Positions 17,123-26,407 of a DNA stretch of 26,423 nt are shown piece by piece. Under the pieces are notes generated by a model. That model was not told the DNA's origin. It ran no database searches and saw only the letters and a program-made list of their open reading frames with translations. Position numbers and translations under genes: made by a program. The DNA lies in the NCBI RefSeq assembly GCF_002015035.1, contig NZ_MUXY01000018.1, positions 1 to 26,423 of the forward strand, in the 5' to 3' direction. Position 1 is the stretch's first letter; every line of letters begins with the position of its first letter. The stretch comes from Haemophilus parahaemolyticus. GTDB taxonomy: Bacteria; Pseudomonadota; Gammaproteobacteria; Enterobacterales; Pasteurellaceae.

Positions 17123-17917
17123 CTATGCTGATTTACGCTTATACGCCCAAAGCATAATCACAATCCCCCCAATAATCATCGGGAGTGATAACAACTGACC
17201 GCGGGTGATTAAGTCGGCTGCGGTGTTTACTGTTGGATCGAAATCACGTACATATTCCACCAAGAAACGGAACACACCATAGCCAATTAAAAACAAGCCT
17301 GCAACAGAACCTGTTGGTCGAGGTTTACGAATAAACATATTCAGCATAATAAACAGCACAACACCTTCAAGGAAAAATTCATAAAGCTGTGAAGGGTGGC
17401 GTGGCAAATAACCGCCATTTGGGAACATTACTGCCCAAGGCACATCTGTAACTCTGCCCCAAAGTTCATCGTTAATGAAATTCCCAATTCGCCCCGCCCC
17501 TAATCCAAACGGAATAAGCGGTGCAACAAAATCAGCCGTTTGCCAGAATGAGCGAGATTGGCGACGAGAAACCCAAATCATTGCAACAATCACGCCAATT
17601 AAACCACCATGAAACGACATCCCACCTTCCCAAATACGGAAAAGATAAAGCGGATCTTGCAAAAAATGGTCAAAACTGTAGAAGAATACATCACCAATAC
17701 GACCACCTAACACCACTCCCCAAAAGCCTGTATACAGCAGTTGATCGACATTTTCACTTGTCCAAACACCGTGCGAATTTTTTGCTCGACGCATACCAAG
17801 CCAATAGGCAAAACCAAAACCGATGAGGTACATTAAACCGTACCAACGCAGTGAAATCGGACCGATGCTGAAAATAATCGGATCGATTTGGGGGAAAGTT
17901 AAAAATTGTGAATTCAT
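17123..17917 (-). CDS. lgt: Prolipoprotein diacylglyceryl transferase Lgt
   Basis: Lgt moves diacylglycerol from phosphatidylglycerol to the lipobox cysteine of prolipoproteins in the inner membrane, the step before LspA. The 264-residue protein has about seven hydrophobic helices, the [10 protein letters not shown] segment, the Lgt signature [16 protein letters not shown] and [12 protein letters not shown], all at family positions. AAGGA precedes the ATG. It is the last gene of rppH-TSUP-lgt; in H. influenzae the same order continues into thyA, which is not present here. Confidence 0.97.
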   Translation of the reverse strand: MNSQFLTFPQIDPIIFSIGPISLRWYGLMYLIGFGFAYWLGMRRAKNSHGVWTSENVDQLLYTGFWGVVLGGRIGDVFFYSFDHFLQDPLYLFRIWEGGMSFHGGLIGVIVAMIWVSRRQSRSFWQTADFVAPLIPFGLGAGRIGNFINDELWGRVTDVPWAVMFPNGGYLPRHPSQLYEFFLEGVVLFIMLNMFIRKPRPTGSVAGLFLIGYGVFRFLVEYVRDFDPTVNTAADLITRGQLLSLPMIIGGIVIMLWAYKRKSA

Positions 17918-17950
17918 AGGATTCCTTTATAAAAAGTATTGACGGTTTCT

Positions 17951-17979
17951 GTAGGGAAGGAGATAAACCCCACCCCTAC
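17951..17979. repeat. Degenerate REP-like hairpin between TSUP gene and lgt
   Basis: GTAGGG (17951-17956) and CCCTAC (17974-17979) bracket an inner imperfect pairing GGAG/CCCC. The GTAGGG head is shared with the elements in the hsd island, but this copy is less regular. Confidence 0.45.
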
Positions 17980-17985
17980 AATGTT

Positions 17986-18777
17986 TTAACTTAAGAAAAT
18001 CTTCACTGCCATCACAAGTAATAAGCAAGCAAAACCTTTTTTAAGGATCGGCACAGGCAAGCTATTTGCTGCGGTTGCACCAAGTTTTGAAGTAAAAAAC
18101 GAAGTTAGTGTAATACCAACTAACGCAGGCAAATACACATAACCAAGTGAAAGTTCAGGCAGATCTGGTACATTCCAACCGCTAGCGATAAAGCTAAACA
18201 TACCTGCCAAGCCTAAAAACGCTCCGCAGAAAGAAGAAGTACCAATTGCGGTTTTCATCTCAACGCCTCGACCATTTAAAAACGGCACAATAAAACCGCC
18301 GCCACCAATGCCCGCAATGCTCGATAACGCCCCGATAATCCCACCTGCTACAACCATACTCTGCTTGGTAAGCGGTCGAATTTTACTTGATTTTTTCAAT
18401 GAGAAAATCATCTTGCCCGCCATATAGACCACCATAATGGCAAAGAGTTTCTTCGCTACTTGAGCATCTAAACCACTAATAAGTAGCCCGCACAGAAAGA
18501 CCGAAATCATAATAGACGGCAGCAGTACTTTTGCGATGCTGAAATCGATATTACCTAACTTATGATGGCGTTGTGCGGAAGAAAAGGCGGTGATGACAAT
18601 AGTTGCAAAAGAAGTGCCAAGTGCTGTCGACATCAAATACTCAGGAGGTACGCCCACCATCGGGAAGAGATAAACCAGCGCGGGCACAATAATCAACCCG
18701 CCACCAATACCAAATAAACCAGCTAAAAAGCCGATGAATAAGCCAAGAATAAGGCAGCTAATAAAAAATGCGATCAT
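17986..18777 (-). CDS. TSUP/TauE-SafE family membrane permease
   Basis: This 263-residue inner-membrane protein belongs to the TSUP family, whose members carry sulfite, sulfonates or other sulfur-containing organic anions. It shows the twofold repeat typical of the family: GLFIGFLAGLFGIGGGLIIVP near the N-terminus and GGIIGALSSIAGIGGGGFIVP in the middle, with about eight membrane helices. AAGGAG lies ten bases before the ATG and overlaps the rppH stop. The same rppH-permease-lgt order is known in H. influenzae. The substrate cannot be read from the sequence. Confidence 0.88.
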   Translation of the reverse strand: MIAFFISCLILGLFIGFLAGLFGIGGGLIIVPALVYLFPMVGVPPEYLMSTALGTSFATIVITAFSSAQRHHKLGNIDFSIAKVLLPSIMISVFLCGLLISGLDAQVAKKLFAIMVVYMAGKMIFSLKKSSKIRPLTKQSMVVAGGIIGALSSIAGIGGGGFIVPFLNGRGVEMKTAIGTSSFCGAFLGLAGMFSFIASGWNVPDLPELSLGYVYLPALVGITLTSFFTSKLGATAANSLPVPILKKGFACLLLVMAVKIFLS

Positions 18778-18783
18778 ATAGGT

Positions 18784-19398
18784 TTATCTCCTTTTAAACT
18801 TCACTTTACCTTTACGCTTTTTATAAGGGAATTTATATACCGCTTTTTTATCACTAGAAGGGCTAGATATCACTTCAACAGGAGTCTCTTTTACCATTAC
18901 TGCTGGCTGCATAAAAGGCTCATTCAATAAAATCGCAGCAAACTCTTTCATTACTCGACGATAAACATCTCGCTTAAAAGAAACCACCTGACGCACAGGG
19001 TACCAAAAACTGACCCAACGCCAACCATCAAATTCAGGTGTCTTTGTTGTTTTGAGATTAATATGTGATTCATCACTGATTAATTGAAGCAAAAACCAAC
19101 GTTGTTTTTGACCAATACAAACAGGATGATTACCTGAATTCTCGCGTACTAAACGTCTTGGCAGTTTATATTTGAGCCAATATTTTGATGCCCAAATCAA
19201 TCGAACATCCTTTTTAGTTAAGCCAACTTCTTCAAAGAGCTCACGGTACATCGCTGTTTCGATGTTTTCACCTTCGTTAATGCCTCCTTGTGGAAACTGC
19301 CACGAATTTTGCCCAAACCGTTTTGCCCAGAGAACCTGTCCATACTTATTACAGATAACAATACCCACATTCGGGCGATAGCCATCAGAATCGATCAC
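18784..19398 (-). CDS. rppH: RNA pyrophosphohydrolase RppH (Nudix)
   Basis: RppH strips pyrophosphate from the 5' end of mRNA, opening it to RNase E decay. The 204-residue protein has the Nudix box at residues 38-60, with the pattern G-x5-E-x7-REUxEExGU fully kept (R52, E53, E56, E57). [11 protein letters not shown] before it is diagnostic of RppH. The start is GTG at 19398, seven bases after AGGGA; the nearby ATG is followed at once by a stop. Compared with E. coli (176 residues) it has a basic C-terminal tail rich in K and R. Its promoter must lie in the DnaA-box-rich spacer upstream. Confidence 0.95.
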   Translation of the reverse strand: MIDSDGYRPNVGIVICNKYGQVLWAKRFGQNSWQFPQGGINEGENIETAMYRELFEEVGLTKKDVRLIWASKYWLKYKLPRRLVRENSGNHPVCIGQKQRWFLLQLISDESHINLKTTKTPEFDGWRWVSFWYPVRQVVSFKRDVYRRVMKEFAAILLNEPFMQPAVMVKETPVEVISSPSSDKKAVYKFPYKKRKGKVKFKRR

Positions 19399-19470
19399 GT
19401 CATTCCCTATTCTTAATTAAAAATGGAGAGATTGTTTCATAAATAACCCTATTAGACAAGCGAAAAGCCC

Positions 19471-19811
19471 TCTGTGGATAATTTTGTGGATAACCTTTGA
19501 GATTGAAGTAAAAATCTTAAGGAAAAATAAGCTAAGTATTTTATTTTATTGAGCTTATTTCATCCCTCAAACAACGATCTTCTTTACGATCATTTATACT
19601 GGATGGATCCGCACTTTTGCTGAATAAATCACTTTATTATGGATAAATTTCCAAATGTTTTGTAAAGCATTTTTGCTTCTCCTATTATCACGAATGTTAT
19701 CCCCATCAGTTGTGGATAAAAATGTGATCAAAAAATAAAATTTGCGTGTATAACTTTACGTGACTTGGTAGGTAACTAAAAAAGATCAGTCAAAACAAGA
19801 TCTTATACAGA
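19471..19811. other. DnaA-box and GATC cluster in a gene-free spacer
   Basis: The 19399-19926 spacer has no gene. It contains three perfect DnaA boxes, all as TGTGGATAA on the plus strand (19471-19479, 19483-19491, 19711-19719). Near-matches are TATGGATAA (19638), TTATCCCCA (19697), CGTGTATAA (19745) and TTATACAGA (19803). Six GATC sites lie in about 19570-19800, several times the chance expectation. A very A/T-rich stretch (about 19500-19570) lies beside the first two boxes, and an IHF-like AATCACTTTATTA is at 19627-19639. It may be a replication origin or a DnaA-binding/titration locus; rRNA orientation argues against the origin. Confidence 0.6.
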
Positions 19812-19884
19812 TTTAATAAATGCGGAGAAAATAGACCTCTTTCCAGATTATTTTTTAACCATACACATCTACTAGGAAAAATAC

Positions 19885-19911
19885 TACAAAAAAACCGCCT
19901 TTCGGCGGTTT
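19885..19911 (-). terminator. Terminator of tpx
   Basis: AAACCGCC/GGCGGTTT (19892-19899 with 19904-19911) with a four-base loop, followed by TTTTGTAG on the minus strand; 16 bases after the tpx stop. Confidence 0.9.
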
Positions 19912-19926
19912 CAAATTTTTAAAATA

Positions 19927-20424
19927 TTACGCTAACACAGCTAACGCTGCATCGTAATTTGGCTCTTCTTTAATTTCTGAAACCAATTGGCTATATAATA
20001 CTTTATTTTGCTCATCTAACACGATGACTGCACGTGAGGTTAATCCTGCAAGCGGTCCAGTTTGAATATCCACACCCAATTGTGCATGCACAGCGTGGTT
20101 ACGGAAAGTTGAAACCGTTTTAGCATTTTCAATCCCTTCTGCTCCGCAGAAACGAGCTTGTGCGAATGGTAAATCGGCTGAAATACAAAGCACAACGGTG
20201 TTGTTTAAATCTGCCGCTTGTTGGTTAAATTTACGTACAGAAGTCGCACACACACCAGTGTCTATACTTGGAAAGATGTTTAATACTTTGCGTTTGCCCG
20301 CAAAATCATTTAATGAAACATCGGCTAAATCGTTGCCAACTAACGTAAAGTTTTCAACCATTTCTCCCGCTTGTGGAAAGTGCCCACCAACTTCAATTGG
20401 GTTGCCTGCTAATGTTACTGCCAT
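19927..20424 (-). CDS. tpx: Thiol peroxidase Tpx (atypical 2-Cys peroxiredoxin)
   Basis: Tpx reduces hydrogen and alkyl peroxides using thioredoxin. The 165-residue protein has the peroxidatic cysteine C59 in [12 protein letters not shown] and the resolving cysteine C93 in [12 protein letters not shown], two positions earlier than in E. coli Tpx (C61, C95). Further family text is [12 protein letters not shown] at the start and LLSEI-like [10 protein letters not shown] near the end. It is flanked by its own terminator and that of yagU, so it is probably monocistronic. AAAGAGGA precedes the ATG. Confidence 0.96.
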   Translation of the reverse strand: MAVTLAGNPIEVGGHFPQAGEMVENFTLVGNDLADVSLNDFAGKRKVLNIFPSIDTGVCATSVRKFNQQAADLNNTVVLCISADLPFAQARFCGAEGIENAKTVSTFRNHAVHAQLGVDIQTGPLAGLTSRAVIVLDEQNKVLYSQLVSEIKEEPNYDAALAVLA

Positions 20425-20513
20425 AAAATCCTCTTTATTTATATAAGTGAAAAGCGATTAAACTATACCACGCTTAAAAATCATTTCCACCAATTACAGC
20501 TATCTACAATCAA

Positions 20514-20546
20514 AAACAAAAGCCACAATCTTTCGACTGTGGCTTT
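20514..20546 (-). terminator. Terminator of yagU
   Basis: AAAGCCACA/TGTGGCTTT (20519-20527 with 20538-20546), extended by two more pairs around a TTTC loop, and T-rich on the minus side. Confidence 0.8.
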
Positions 20547-20566
20547 ATGTGATTTTAAGTAATCAA

Positions 20567-21196
20567 TTAGCTATTACGGCTAACTTCATCAACATCTGGT
20601 TGGTGAGTAATACGATTGCGTAAATCGCGACGGATTACCTCAATACTCCAGAACCAGAAGATGTGACCTACTAATTCAGAAATGTGCTCATATAAAGGCC
20701 ATTCTGCAACAGGTGGTGTTAAGCCTAACGCTGGGAATGTGATGTAATGAACACTGATGTTTGCGATGATACCCGCACCGATACCTTGCCAGAATTTGAT
20801 TTTCGGGAAGATTTCAGCAACAACACAGTAACCGATGGCGAACACTAATGAGAAAATCATATGTGTTACACCGATTGAGTTGAATGGATAATCTGCAAAA
20901 GTGAATGCAACCGTGTTATAAGGATCGATACCAATATAATCACGTAAGAATACTGCTGGTGGGTTTAATACCGCACGAGAACATTGCTCTAAAGCATTAC
21001 TCATCGTAATTGAGCCTGCATTTAATGCGTCTAAAACAGATTGTGGACACGTAGCAGTGAATAAATCAATTGGGCTACGTGGTGGGAATGGATGCTCTGC
21101 CCCCCATTTTACGAAAGCGGAGATGATACCAGCAATGATACCAACAAACACTGCCACGCCATAGCGGCGTCTAGATGGTTCTGAGAATAAGCTCAT
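20567..21196 (-). CDS. yagU: YagU-family (DUF1440) inner-membrane protein
   Basis: This 209-residue membrane protein is closely similar to E. coli YagU, which has been tied to acid resistance; the mechanism is not known. It shares the RRRYG start, the [15 protein letters not shown] segment, [32 protein letters not shown] and the C-terminal [17 protein letters not shown]. Three or four membrane helices are visible (about 12-30, 110-130, 137-155, 175-190). It has its own terminator and is divergent from purL. Confidence 0.92.
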   Translation of the reverse strand: MSLFSEPSRRRYGVAVFVGIIAGIISAFVKWGAEHPFPPRSPIDLFTATCPQSVLDALNAGSITMSNALEQCSRAVLNPPAVFLRDYIGIDPYNTVAFTFADYPFNSIGVTHMIFSLVFAIGYCVVAEIFPKIKFWQGIGAGIIANISVHYITFPALGLTPPVAEWPLYEHISELVGHIFWFWSIEVIRRDLRNRITHQPDVDEVSRNS

Positions 21197-21422
21197 TTTT
21201 GTGTCCTTGAATTAATTTAGAAGATAAAAAATTTCTGAGTTTCGGAAAGTGTGCGATTCGACGCCTGTTGTTAACCTTAAGCAAATAAAAATACTCAATA
21301 TGAGTTAGTATTGTTCAGTTGTTCATAAATATTTAATATTTACCAACAATTCTTAACATTTATAAACGATAGAAATACAAGATGCCCTTTTCAAACGGTT
21401 ACATTTTGCTAAAAATTTCCCA

Positions 21423-21451
21423 ATGCAAACGTTTGCGTTATTCGTTATAAT
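21423..21451 (+). promoter_or_regulatory. purL promoter with PurR operator
   Basis: ATGCAAACGTTTGCGT (21423-21438) matches the PurR consensus ACGCAAACGTTTGCGT in 15 of 16 bases, with a perfect 12-base palindromic core. Eight bases on is TATAAT (21446-21451). The operator covers the -35 region, so PurR with hypoxanthine or guanine should block RNA polymerase. Confidence 0.93.
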
Positions 21452-21491
21452 ATGCCAGATTTTTTTACTTTTCTTAATACGGAACTGCAAT

Positions 21492-24400
21492 ATGACTGTA
21501 AAAACCTTTCGTGGCTCTCCTGCTCTTTCAGAATTTCGTTTAACCCAACTTCAACAAAAATTCCAGCAACATCAGCTACCTGTGACTTCAGTGTATGCAG
21601 AGTATTTGCATTTTGTTGAGCAAAATGCACCGCTTGCAGAAGGCGAAATTGCTAAATTACAAGAATTATTGCACTACGGTCCAACCCTTGCGGAACATGA
21701 ACCTGCCGGCTTTTGCTTAATTGTGACCCCACGTGTAGGAACAATTTCGTCTTGGTCTTCTAAAGCGACCGACATTGCCCACAACTGTGGTTTGGCAAAT
21801 GTAAACCGTATTGAGCGTGGCTTGGCGTACTATTTCAGCTTTGAAAGTGAGTTAACCGAAGCAGAATTGGCAACGCTAAAAGGTTTATTGCACGATCGTA
21901 TGTTAGAAACGGTGTTAAATAATGAAGAGGAGGCAGGTTCGCTGTTCACGCAACAAGAGCCAAAACCGTTCACCACTATCGACATTCTAAACGGTGGTCG
22001 TCAAGCATTAGAACAAGCGAATATTGAGCTGGGCTTGGCATTAGCCGATGATGAGATGAATTATTTGGTGGAAAATTTTACGACGTTAAACCGCAATCCG
22101 AACGACATCGAACTCTATATGTTCGCACAGGCAAACTCAGAACACTGCCGCCACAAAATCTTCAACGCAGACTGGACAATCGACGGCAAAAAACAAGAAA
22201 AATCGTTGTTCAAAATGATCAAAAACACCTTTGAACAAACGCCAGACTACGTTCTTTCTGCGTATAAAGATAACGCTGCGGTAATGGAAGGTTCAACCGT
22301 GGGGCGTTGGTTCCCAGACCAAGATGGGCAATATCGTGCACATCAAGAAGATGCCCATATATTAATGAAAGTAGAAACCCATAATCACCCAACGGCGATT
22401 TCGCCATTCCCTGGTGCGGCAACAGGTTCGGGCGGAGAAATCCGTGATGAGGGTGCAACGGGTCGTGGGGCAAAACCAAAAGCAGGTTTAACAGGCTTTT
22501 CGGTATCTAACCTTGTGATTCCAAACTTCAAACAGCCGTGGGAAAATGCTCTCTCTAAACCAAATCGCATCGCTTCCGCTTTAGATATTATGATTGAAGG
22601 TCCATTAGGCGGTGCAGCGTTTAACAACGAATTTGGTCGCCCTGCGTTGCTTGGTTATTTCCGTACCTATGAAGAAAAAGTAAACAGCTTTGCGGGTGAA
22701 GAAGTCCGTGGCTACCACAAGCCAATTATGTTGGCGGGCGGTATCGGTAACATTCGTGCCGAACACATTCAAAAAGGCGAAATTCCAGTAGGTGCAAAGC
22801 TCGTGGTGCTTGGTGGCTCTGCAATGAACATCGGTTTAGGTGGTGGTGCGGCTTCTTCAATGGCTTCTGGCAAATCAAAAGAAGATTTAGATTTTGCTTC
22901 CGTACAGCGTGAAAATCCAGAGATGGAACGTCGTTGCCAAGAGGTAATCGACCGTTGCTGGCAGTTAGACGAAGAAAATCCAATTGCATTCATTCACGAT
23001 GTGGGTGCAGGCGGTTTATCAAATGCGATGCCTGAACTAGTTCACGATGGCGATCGTGGCGGTAAATTCGATTTACGCTCAATCCTTTGCGATGAAAAAG
23101 GGATGTCGCCGCTTGAAATTTGGTGTAACGAATCGCAAGAGCGTTATGTGTTAGCGGTTGCCGCAGATAAATTAGCTCAATTTGAAGAGATCTGCCGCCG
23201 TGAGCGTGCACCTTATGCGGTAATTGGGGAGGCGACCGAAGAGAAACACTTAACCTTACACGACAACCATTTTGACAATAACCCGATTGATTTACCAATG
23301 AATGTGTTGCTCGGCAAAACCCCGAAAATGCACCGTGAAGCTTCGTCAAAAACTGTGGAAAATCAACCGCTTGATCAGCAAGGCATTCAATTAAAAGAAG
23401 CACTGCACCGTGTGTTACGCTTACCCGTCGTGGCAGAAAAAACTTTCTTAATCACCATCGGTGACAGGTCTGTTACAGGGATGGTAGCACGCGATCAGAT
23501 GGTCGGTCCGTGGCAAATCCCAGTGTCTGATGTTGCTGTGACTACCGCTTCATTAGACAGCTATCACGGCGAAGCAATGACGATGGGCGAACGTGCACCT
23601 GTTGCTTTATTAGACTTCGGGGCTTCTGCACGTTTAGCAGTGGCGGAATCCATTACCAATATCGCCGCAACCAACATTGGCGACATCAAACGCATTAAAC
23701 TTTCTGCGAACTGGATGAGTGCCGCAGGTCATACAGGCGAAGATGCAGGCTTATACGAAGCAGTGAAAGCGGTGGGCGAAGAGCTTTGCCCTGCATTAGG
23801 CTTAACTATTCCAGTGGGTAAAGACTCCATGTCAATGCGTACCACTTGGGAAGAAAATGGCGAACAAAAAGCCGTGACTGCACCACTTTCATTAGTGATT
23901 TCTGCGTTTGCACGCGTGGAAGATGTACGTAAAACTATCACGCCACAACTTCGCACCGATAAAGGTTTATCTAGCCTCTTACTCATTGACTTGGGCGAAG
24001 GCAAAAACCGTTTAGGTTCAACCGCTCTGGCTCAAGTGTATAAACAATTGGGCGATAAACCAGCGGACGTAGTCAACGTGCAACGCTTAAAAGATTTTTA
24101 CAACGCAATGCAAGCGTTAGTGGCAGAAGATCAATTGTTGGCGTATCACGACCGTTCAGATGGCGGTTTAATTACGACATTAGCAGAAATGGCGTTTGCG
24201 GGGCATTGCGGTGTGGAAGTGGATATTTCAGCTTTGGGCGATAACGACTTAGCAGTATTATTCAACGAAGAGTTAGGTGCGGTAATCCAAGTTGCTGATA
24301 GTCAATTAGAAAGCGTGCGTGAAGTGTTAAAAGCACATAACTTGCTTGGCATCACCCACGAACTTGGTGCGGTAACGGCTGATGACCACTTTGAGATCAG

Positions 24401-25388
24401 CCGTAGTAGCCGTAAATTACTCAGCGAAAAACGCTCTGAATTACGTGGCATTTGGGCAGAATTAACCCACCAAATGCAACGCTTACGCGATAATCCAGAG
24501 TGTGCTGACCAAGAGTTTAAAGCTAAGAAAAACCCAGCAGATAAAGGTTTATCAGCATTCTTAACTTACGATGTGAACGAAGATATTACCGCACCATTTA
24601 TCAACAAAGGTGTGAAACCAACCATTGCGATCTTGCGTGAACAAGGCGTAAACAGCCATTATGAAATGGCAGCTGCATTCGACCGCGCAGGCTTTAATGC
24701 GATTGACGTGCATATGTCTGACTTAATGGCTAATCGTCGTAATCTTGCCGACTTCAATGCATTAGTGGCGTGTGGCGGCTTCTCTTACGGCGACGTATTA
24801 GGTGCAGGTGGTGGCTGGGCGAAATCAATTCTCTTCAATCCACAACTACGTGACCAATTCAGCCAGTTTTTTGCGAATCCGAATACCCTTGCTTTAGGCG
24901 TATGTAATGGTTGTCAAATGGTATCAAACTTAGCAGAAATTATCCCTGGCACAGAAAACTGGCCACGTTTCGTTCGCAACAAATCTGAACGTTTTGAAGC
25001 ACGCGTGGGCTTAGTAAAAATCAATGAAGTAGCATCACCTTGGTTTGCAGGTATGGCGGGATCTCATATGCCAATCGCCGTCTCTCATGGGGAAGGTCAA
25101 GTTGAGTTCAACTCTGCTGAACAACTAGCGGGCTTAAAAGCCCAAGGATTAATTGCAGCACAATACATCGACAACAACGGCAACTCAACCGAAGTTTATC
25201 CAGCCAACCCGAACGGCTCGGTGGAAGGAATTACTGCGATTACCAATGTGGACGGTCGTGTCGCCATTATGATGCCTCATCCAGAACGTGTATTCCGTGC
25301 TGTGAGCAACTCATGGTATCCAGAAGATTGGACAGAAGACGGTGCGTGGATGAGATTGTTTAGAAATGTGAGAGTAGCGTTGAAGTAA
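21492..25388 (+). CDS. purL: Phosphoribosylformylglycinamidine synthase PurL
   Basis: PurL (FGAR amidotransferase) performs the fourth step of purine synthesis, turning FGAR, glutamine and ATP into FGAM. From ATG 21492 it has 1298 residues (E. coli 1295). Order: N-terminal PurS-like domain, a linker, two AIRS-like ATPase halves (the first with [12 protein letters not shown], the second with [16 protein letters not shown] and GKDSMSMRT), and a C-terminal glutaminase domain. The glutaminase triad is C1138 (GVCNGCQ), H1263 and E1265 (MMPHPERV), each three positions from E. coli. The frame is open upstream to 21423, but that ATG lies inside the PurR operator and before the -10, so it cannot be the start. 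It is monocistronic. Confidence 0.98.
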   Translation: MTVKTFRGSPALSEFRLTQLQQKFQQHQLPVTSVYAEYLHFVEQNAPLAEGEIAKLQELLHYGPTLAEHEPAGFCLIVTPRVGTISSWSSKATDIAHNCGLANVNRIERGLAYYFSFESELTEAELATLKGLLHDRMLETVLNNEEEAGSLFTQQEPKPFTTIDILNGGRQALEQANIELGLALADDEMNYLVENFTTLNRNPNDIELYMFAQANSEHCRHKIFNADWTIDGKKQEKSLFKMIKNTFEQTPDYVLSAYKDNAAVMEGSTVGRWFPDQDGQYRAHQEDAHILMKVETHNHPTAISPFPGAATGSGGEIRDEGATGRGAKPKAGLTGFSVSNLVIPNFKQPWENALSKPNRIASALDIMIEGPLGGAAFNNEFGRPALLGYFRTYEEKVNSFAGEEVRGYHKPIMLAGGIGNIRAEHIQKGEIPVGAKLVVLGGSAMNIGLGGGAASSMASGKSKEDLDFASVQRENPEMERRCQEVIDRCWQLDEENPIAFIHDVGAGGLSNAMPELVHDGDRGGKFDLRSILCDEKGMSPLEIWCNESQERYVLAVAADKLAQFEEICRRERAPYAVIGEATEEKHLTLHDNHFDNNPIDLPMNVLLGKTPKMHREASSKTVENQPLDQQGIQLKEALHRVLRLPVVAEKTFLITIGDRSVTGMVARDQMVGPWQIPVSDVAVTTASLDSYHGEAMTMGERAPVALLDFGASARLAVAESITNIAATNIGDIKRIKLSANWMSAAGHTGEDAGLYEAVKAVGEELCPALGLTIPVGKDSMSMRTTWEENGEQKAVTAPLSLVISAFARVEDVRKTITPQLRTDKGLSSLLLIDLGEGKNRLGSTALAQVYKQLGDKPADVVNVQRLKDFYNAMQALVAEDQLLAYHDRSDGGLITTLAEMAFAGHCGVEVDISALGDNDLAVLFNEELGAVIQVADSQLESVREVLKAHNLLGITHELGAVTADDHFEISRSSRKLLSEKRSELRGIWAELTHQMQRLRDNPECADQEFKAKKNPADKGLSAFLTYDVNEDITAPFINKGVKPTIAILREQGVNSHYEMAAAFDRAGFNAIDVHMSDLMANRRNLADFNALVACGGFSYGDVLGAGGGWAKSILFNPQLRDQFSQFFANPNTLALGVCNGCQMVSNLAEIIPGTENWPRFVRNKSERFEARVGLVKINEVASPWFAGMAGSHMPIAVSHGEGQVEFNSAEQLAGLKAQGLIAAQYIDNNGNSTEVYPANPNGSVEGITAITNVDGRVAIMMPHPERVFRAVSNSWYPEDWTEDGAWMRLFRNVRVALK

Positions 25389-25412
25389 CTTATTCATACT
25401 TTGTGATTAATT

Positions 25413-25442
25413 GGCAATAATAAAAAAGTTATTGCCTTTTTT
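25413..25442 (+). terminator. Terminator of purL
   Basis: GGCAATAA/TTATTGCC (25413-25420 with 25429-25436), followed by TTTTTTAT, 24 bases after the purL stop. Confidence 0.9.
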
Positions 25443-25757
25443 ATGAAGTCATATTATAGCAAAAAGAAAGTATCAATTAGAAAACGTATTATATAAAAAG
25501 AGTGAAAAATAATATATTTGATAACACTCTTAGATATGAAAATCTATTAAACTTATTTTGACAAATTAGTACTGCTATAGGTACAAATTTGACATTTATA
25601 TATTTATTTGGATATATACACAATGACACTAAATAGCATACTTATAAACCCTATGCAAACATTTTCCTAAAAATGATGATTCTGATTTGATAAAGAAAGT
25701 AGCTAAAGCACAAAAATTTATCTCAAAACTCCTTACAAAATTAGAGATATAAACAAA
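25443..25757. other. A/T-rich gene-free stretch, possible gene remnant
   Basis: About 315 bases, markedly A/T-rich, without a credible gene. Two TTGACA hexamers occur at 25558 and 25589; the second is 18 bases from TATATA (25613-25618), which looks like a plus-strand promoter. It is followed by ATG 25622 opening only 15 codons. A different frame (about 25650-25752) ends with text like SDLIKKVAKAQKFISKLL and a stop, which reads like the tail of a lost protein. I do not recognise it. Confidence 0.35.
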
Positions 25758-25818
25758 CTAATATACTACCAGTCTGTAGGGGAGGAATCATTACCTAAGA
25801 AATGTATGTGAGAATATA

Positions 25819-25854
25819 TAAATAAAAAACCTACTAAAAAATTTAGTAGGTTTT
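25819..25854 (-). terminator. Duplicated copy of the rRNA-operon terminator
   Basis: AAAACCTACTAAA/TTTAGTAGGTTTT (25826-25838 with 25842-25854), T-rich on the minus side. It is the same hairpin as at 25984-26019, duplicated by the 165-bp repeat, so the operon now has two terminators in series. Confidence 0.8.
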
Positions 25855-25870
25855 CTTTATTATAAATTAA

Positions 25871-25924
25871 TGGCAGGGGCGGAGAGGCTCGAACTCCCAA
25901 CACCCGGTTTTGGAGACCGGTGCT
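25871..25924 (-). pseudogene. Truncated tRNA-Trp copy (3' 54 bases)
   Basis: It is identical to the 3' part of the functional tRNA-Trp at 26036-26111, from after the D arm to the encoded CCA. It keeps the anticodon arm with CCA, the variable loop, the T arm and the 3' acceptor strand. The 5' acceptor strand and D arm are missing, so it cannot fold as a tRNA. It arose through the tandem duplication. Confidence 0.9.
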
Positions 25925-25983
25925 AATATACTACCAGTCTGTAGGGGAGGAATCATTACCTAAGAAATGTATGTGAGAATATA

Positions 25984-26019
25984 TAAATAAAAAACCTACT
26001 AAAAAATTTAGTAGGTTTT
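25984..26019 (-). terminator. Terminator after tRNA-Trp (end of rRNA operon)
   Basis: AAAACCTACTAAA (25991-26003) pairs with TTTAGTAGGTTTT (26007-26019) and is followed on the minus strand by TTTATTTATA. It lies 17 bases after the tRNA-Trp CCA. Confidence 0.85.
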
Positions 26020-26035
26020 CTTTATTATAAATTAA

Positions 26036-26111
26036 TGGCAGGGGCGGAGAGGCTCGAACTCCCAACACCCGGTTTTGGAGACCGGTGCTCTACCAATTGA
26101 ACTACGCCCCT
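26036..26111 (-). tRNA. tRNA-Trp (CCA)
   Basis: 76 bases including encoded CCA. Acceptor AGGGGCG/CGCCCCT, anticodon loop CTCCAAA with anticodon CCA, T arm GAGTTCGAGCCTC. It is the last gene of an rRNA operon, after tRNA-Asp, as in other Pasteurellaceae. Confidence 0.97.
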
Positions 26112-26149
26112 AAAGTTAAAGCGAGCATTTTACTCGCTTCTAATATAAG

Positions 26150-26226
26150 TGGCGGAACGGACGGGACTCGAACCCGCGACCCCCTGCGTGACAGGCAGGT
26201 ATTCTAACCAGCTGAACTACCGCTCC
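26150..26226 (-). tRNA. tRNA-Asp (GUC)
   Basis: 77 bases including encoded CCA. Acceptor GGAGCGG/CCGTTCC, anticodon stem CCTGC/GCAGG around CTGTCAC with anticodon GTC, T arm GCGGGTTCGAGTCCCGT. It lies 14 bases after the 5S rRNA. Confidence 0.97.
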
Positions 26227-26240
26227 GCAAATTTGTAAGA

Positions 26241-26353
26241 TTGATAATGCCCTACTCTCACATGGGGAAACCCCACACTACCATCGGCGTTACAGCATTT
26301 TACTTCTGAGTTCGGAATGGAATCAGGTAGAACTACTGCACTATGATTATCAA
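26241..26353 (-). rRNA. rrf: 5S rRNA, divergent copy
   Basis: About 113 bases. The core is typical (CCGAACTCAGAAGTAAAA, CGCCGATGGTAGTGTGGGG, CCCCATGTGAGAGTAGG). The terminal stem, however, is TTGATAAT/ATTATCAA rather than the usual GC-rich GGCG/CGCC type seen in the neighbouring copy, and helix II has GCAG/CTGT where E. coli has GCGG/CCGT. The changes are paired, so the fold is kept. Confidence 0.9.
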
Positions 26354-26361
26354 TCAAATTC

Positions 26362-26405
26362 TTTATTTCCTTAATTCTCTATCTTAAGAAAACTAAGGAA
26401 ATAAA
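26362..26405 (-). repeat. Inverted repeat between the two 5S genes
   Basis: TTTATTTCCTTA (26362-26373) and TAAGGAAATAAA (26394-26405) are a perfect 12-bp inverted repeat. It starts two bases after the 3' end of the upstream 5S. No T-run follows on the minus strand, so a processing stem is more likely than a terminator. Confidence 0.7.
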
Positions 26406-26407
26406 AT

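Larger units (their letters stand above)
25758..26089. repeat. 165-bp exact tandem duplication
   Basis: 25758-25924 is repeated, without a difference that I could see, at 25923-26089 (period 165, with a two-base CT overlap at the joint). Each unit contains the 3' 54 bases of tRNA-Trp, the downstream terminator hairpin and a further stretch of spacer. Only the right-hand unit continues into a complete tRNA. Confidence 0.92.

Noticed and set aside
21423..21491. 69-bp N-terminal extension of purL starting at ATG 21423
   Set aside because: This ATG is part of the PurR operator and lies upstream of the TATAAT box, so it is not transcribed; the start at 21492 gives the family length.
22219..24004. 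Several minus-strand frames inside purL
   Set aside because: They are shadows of the strongly conserved purL frame and show no family text or ribosome-binding sites.
25758..26089. attL/attR pair of a genomic island
   Set aside because: There is no cargo or integrase between the repeats, and the joint looks like simple tandem duplication; kept only as an alternative in the findings.
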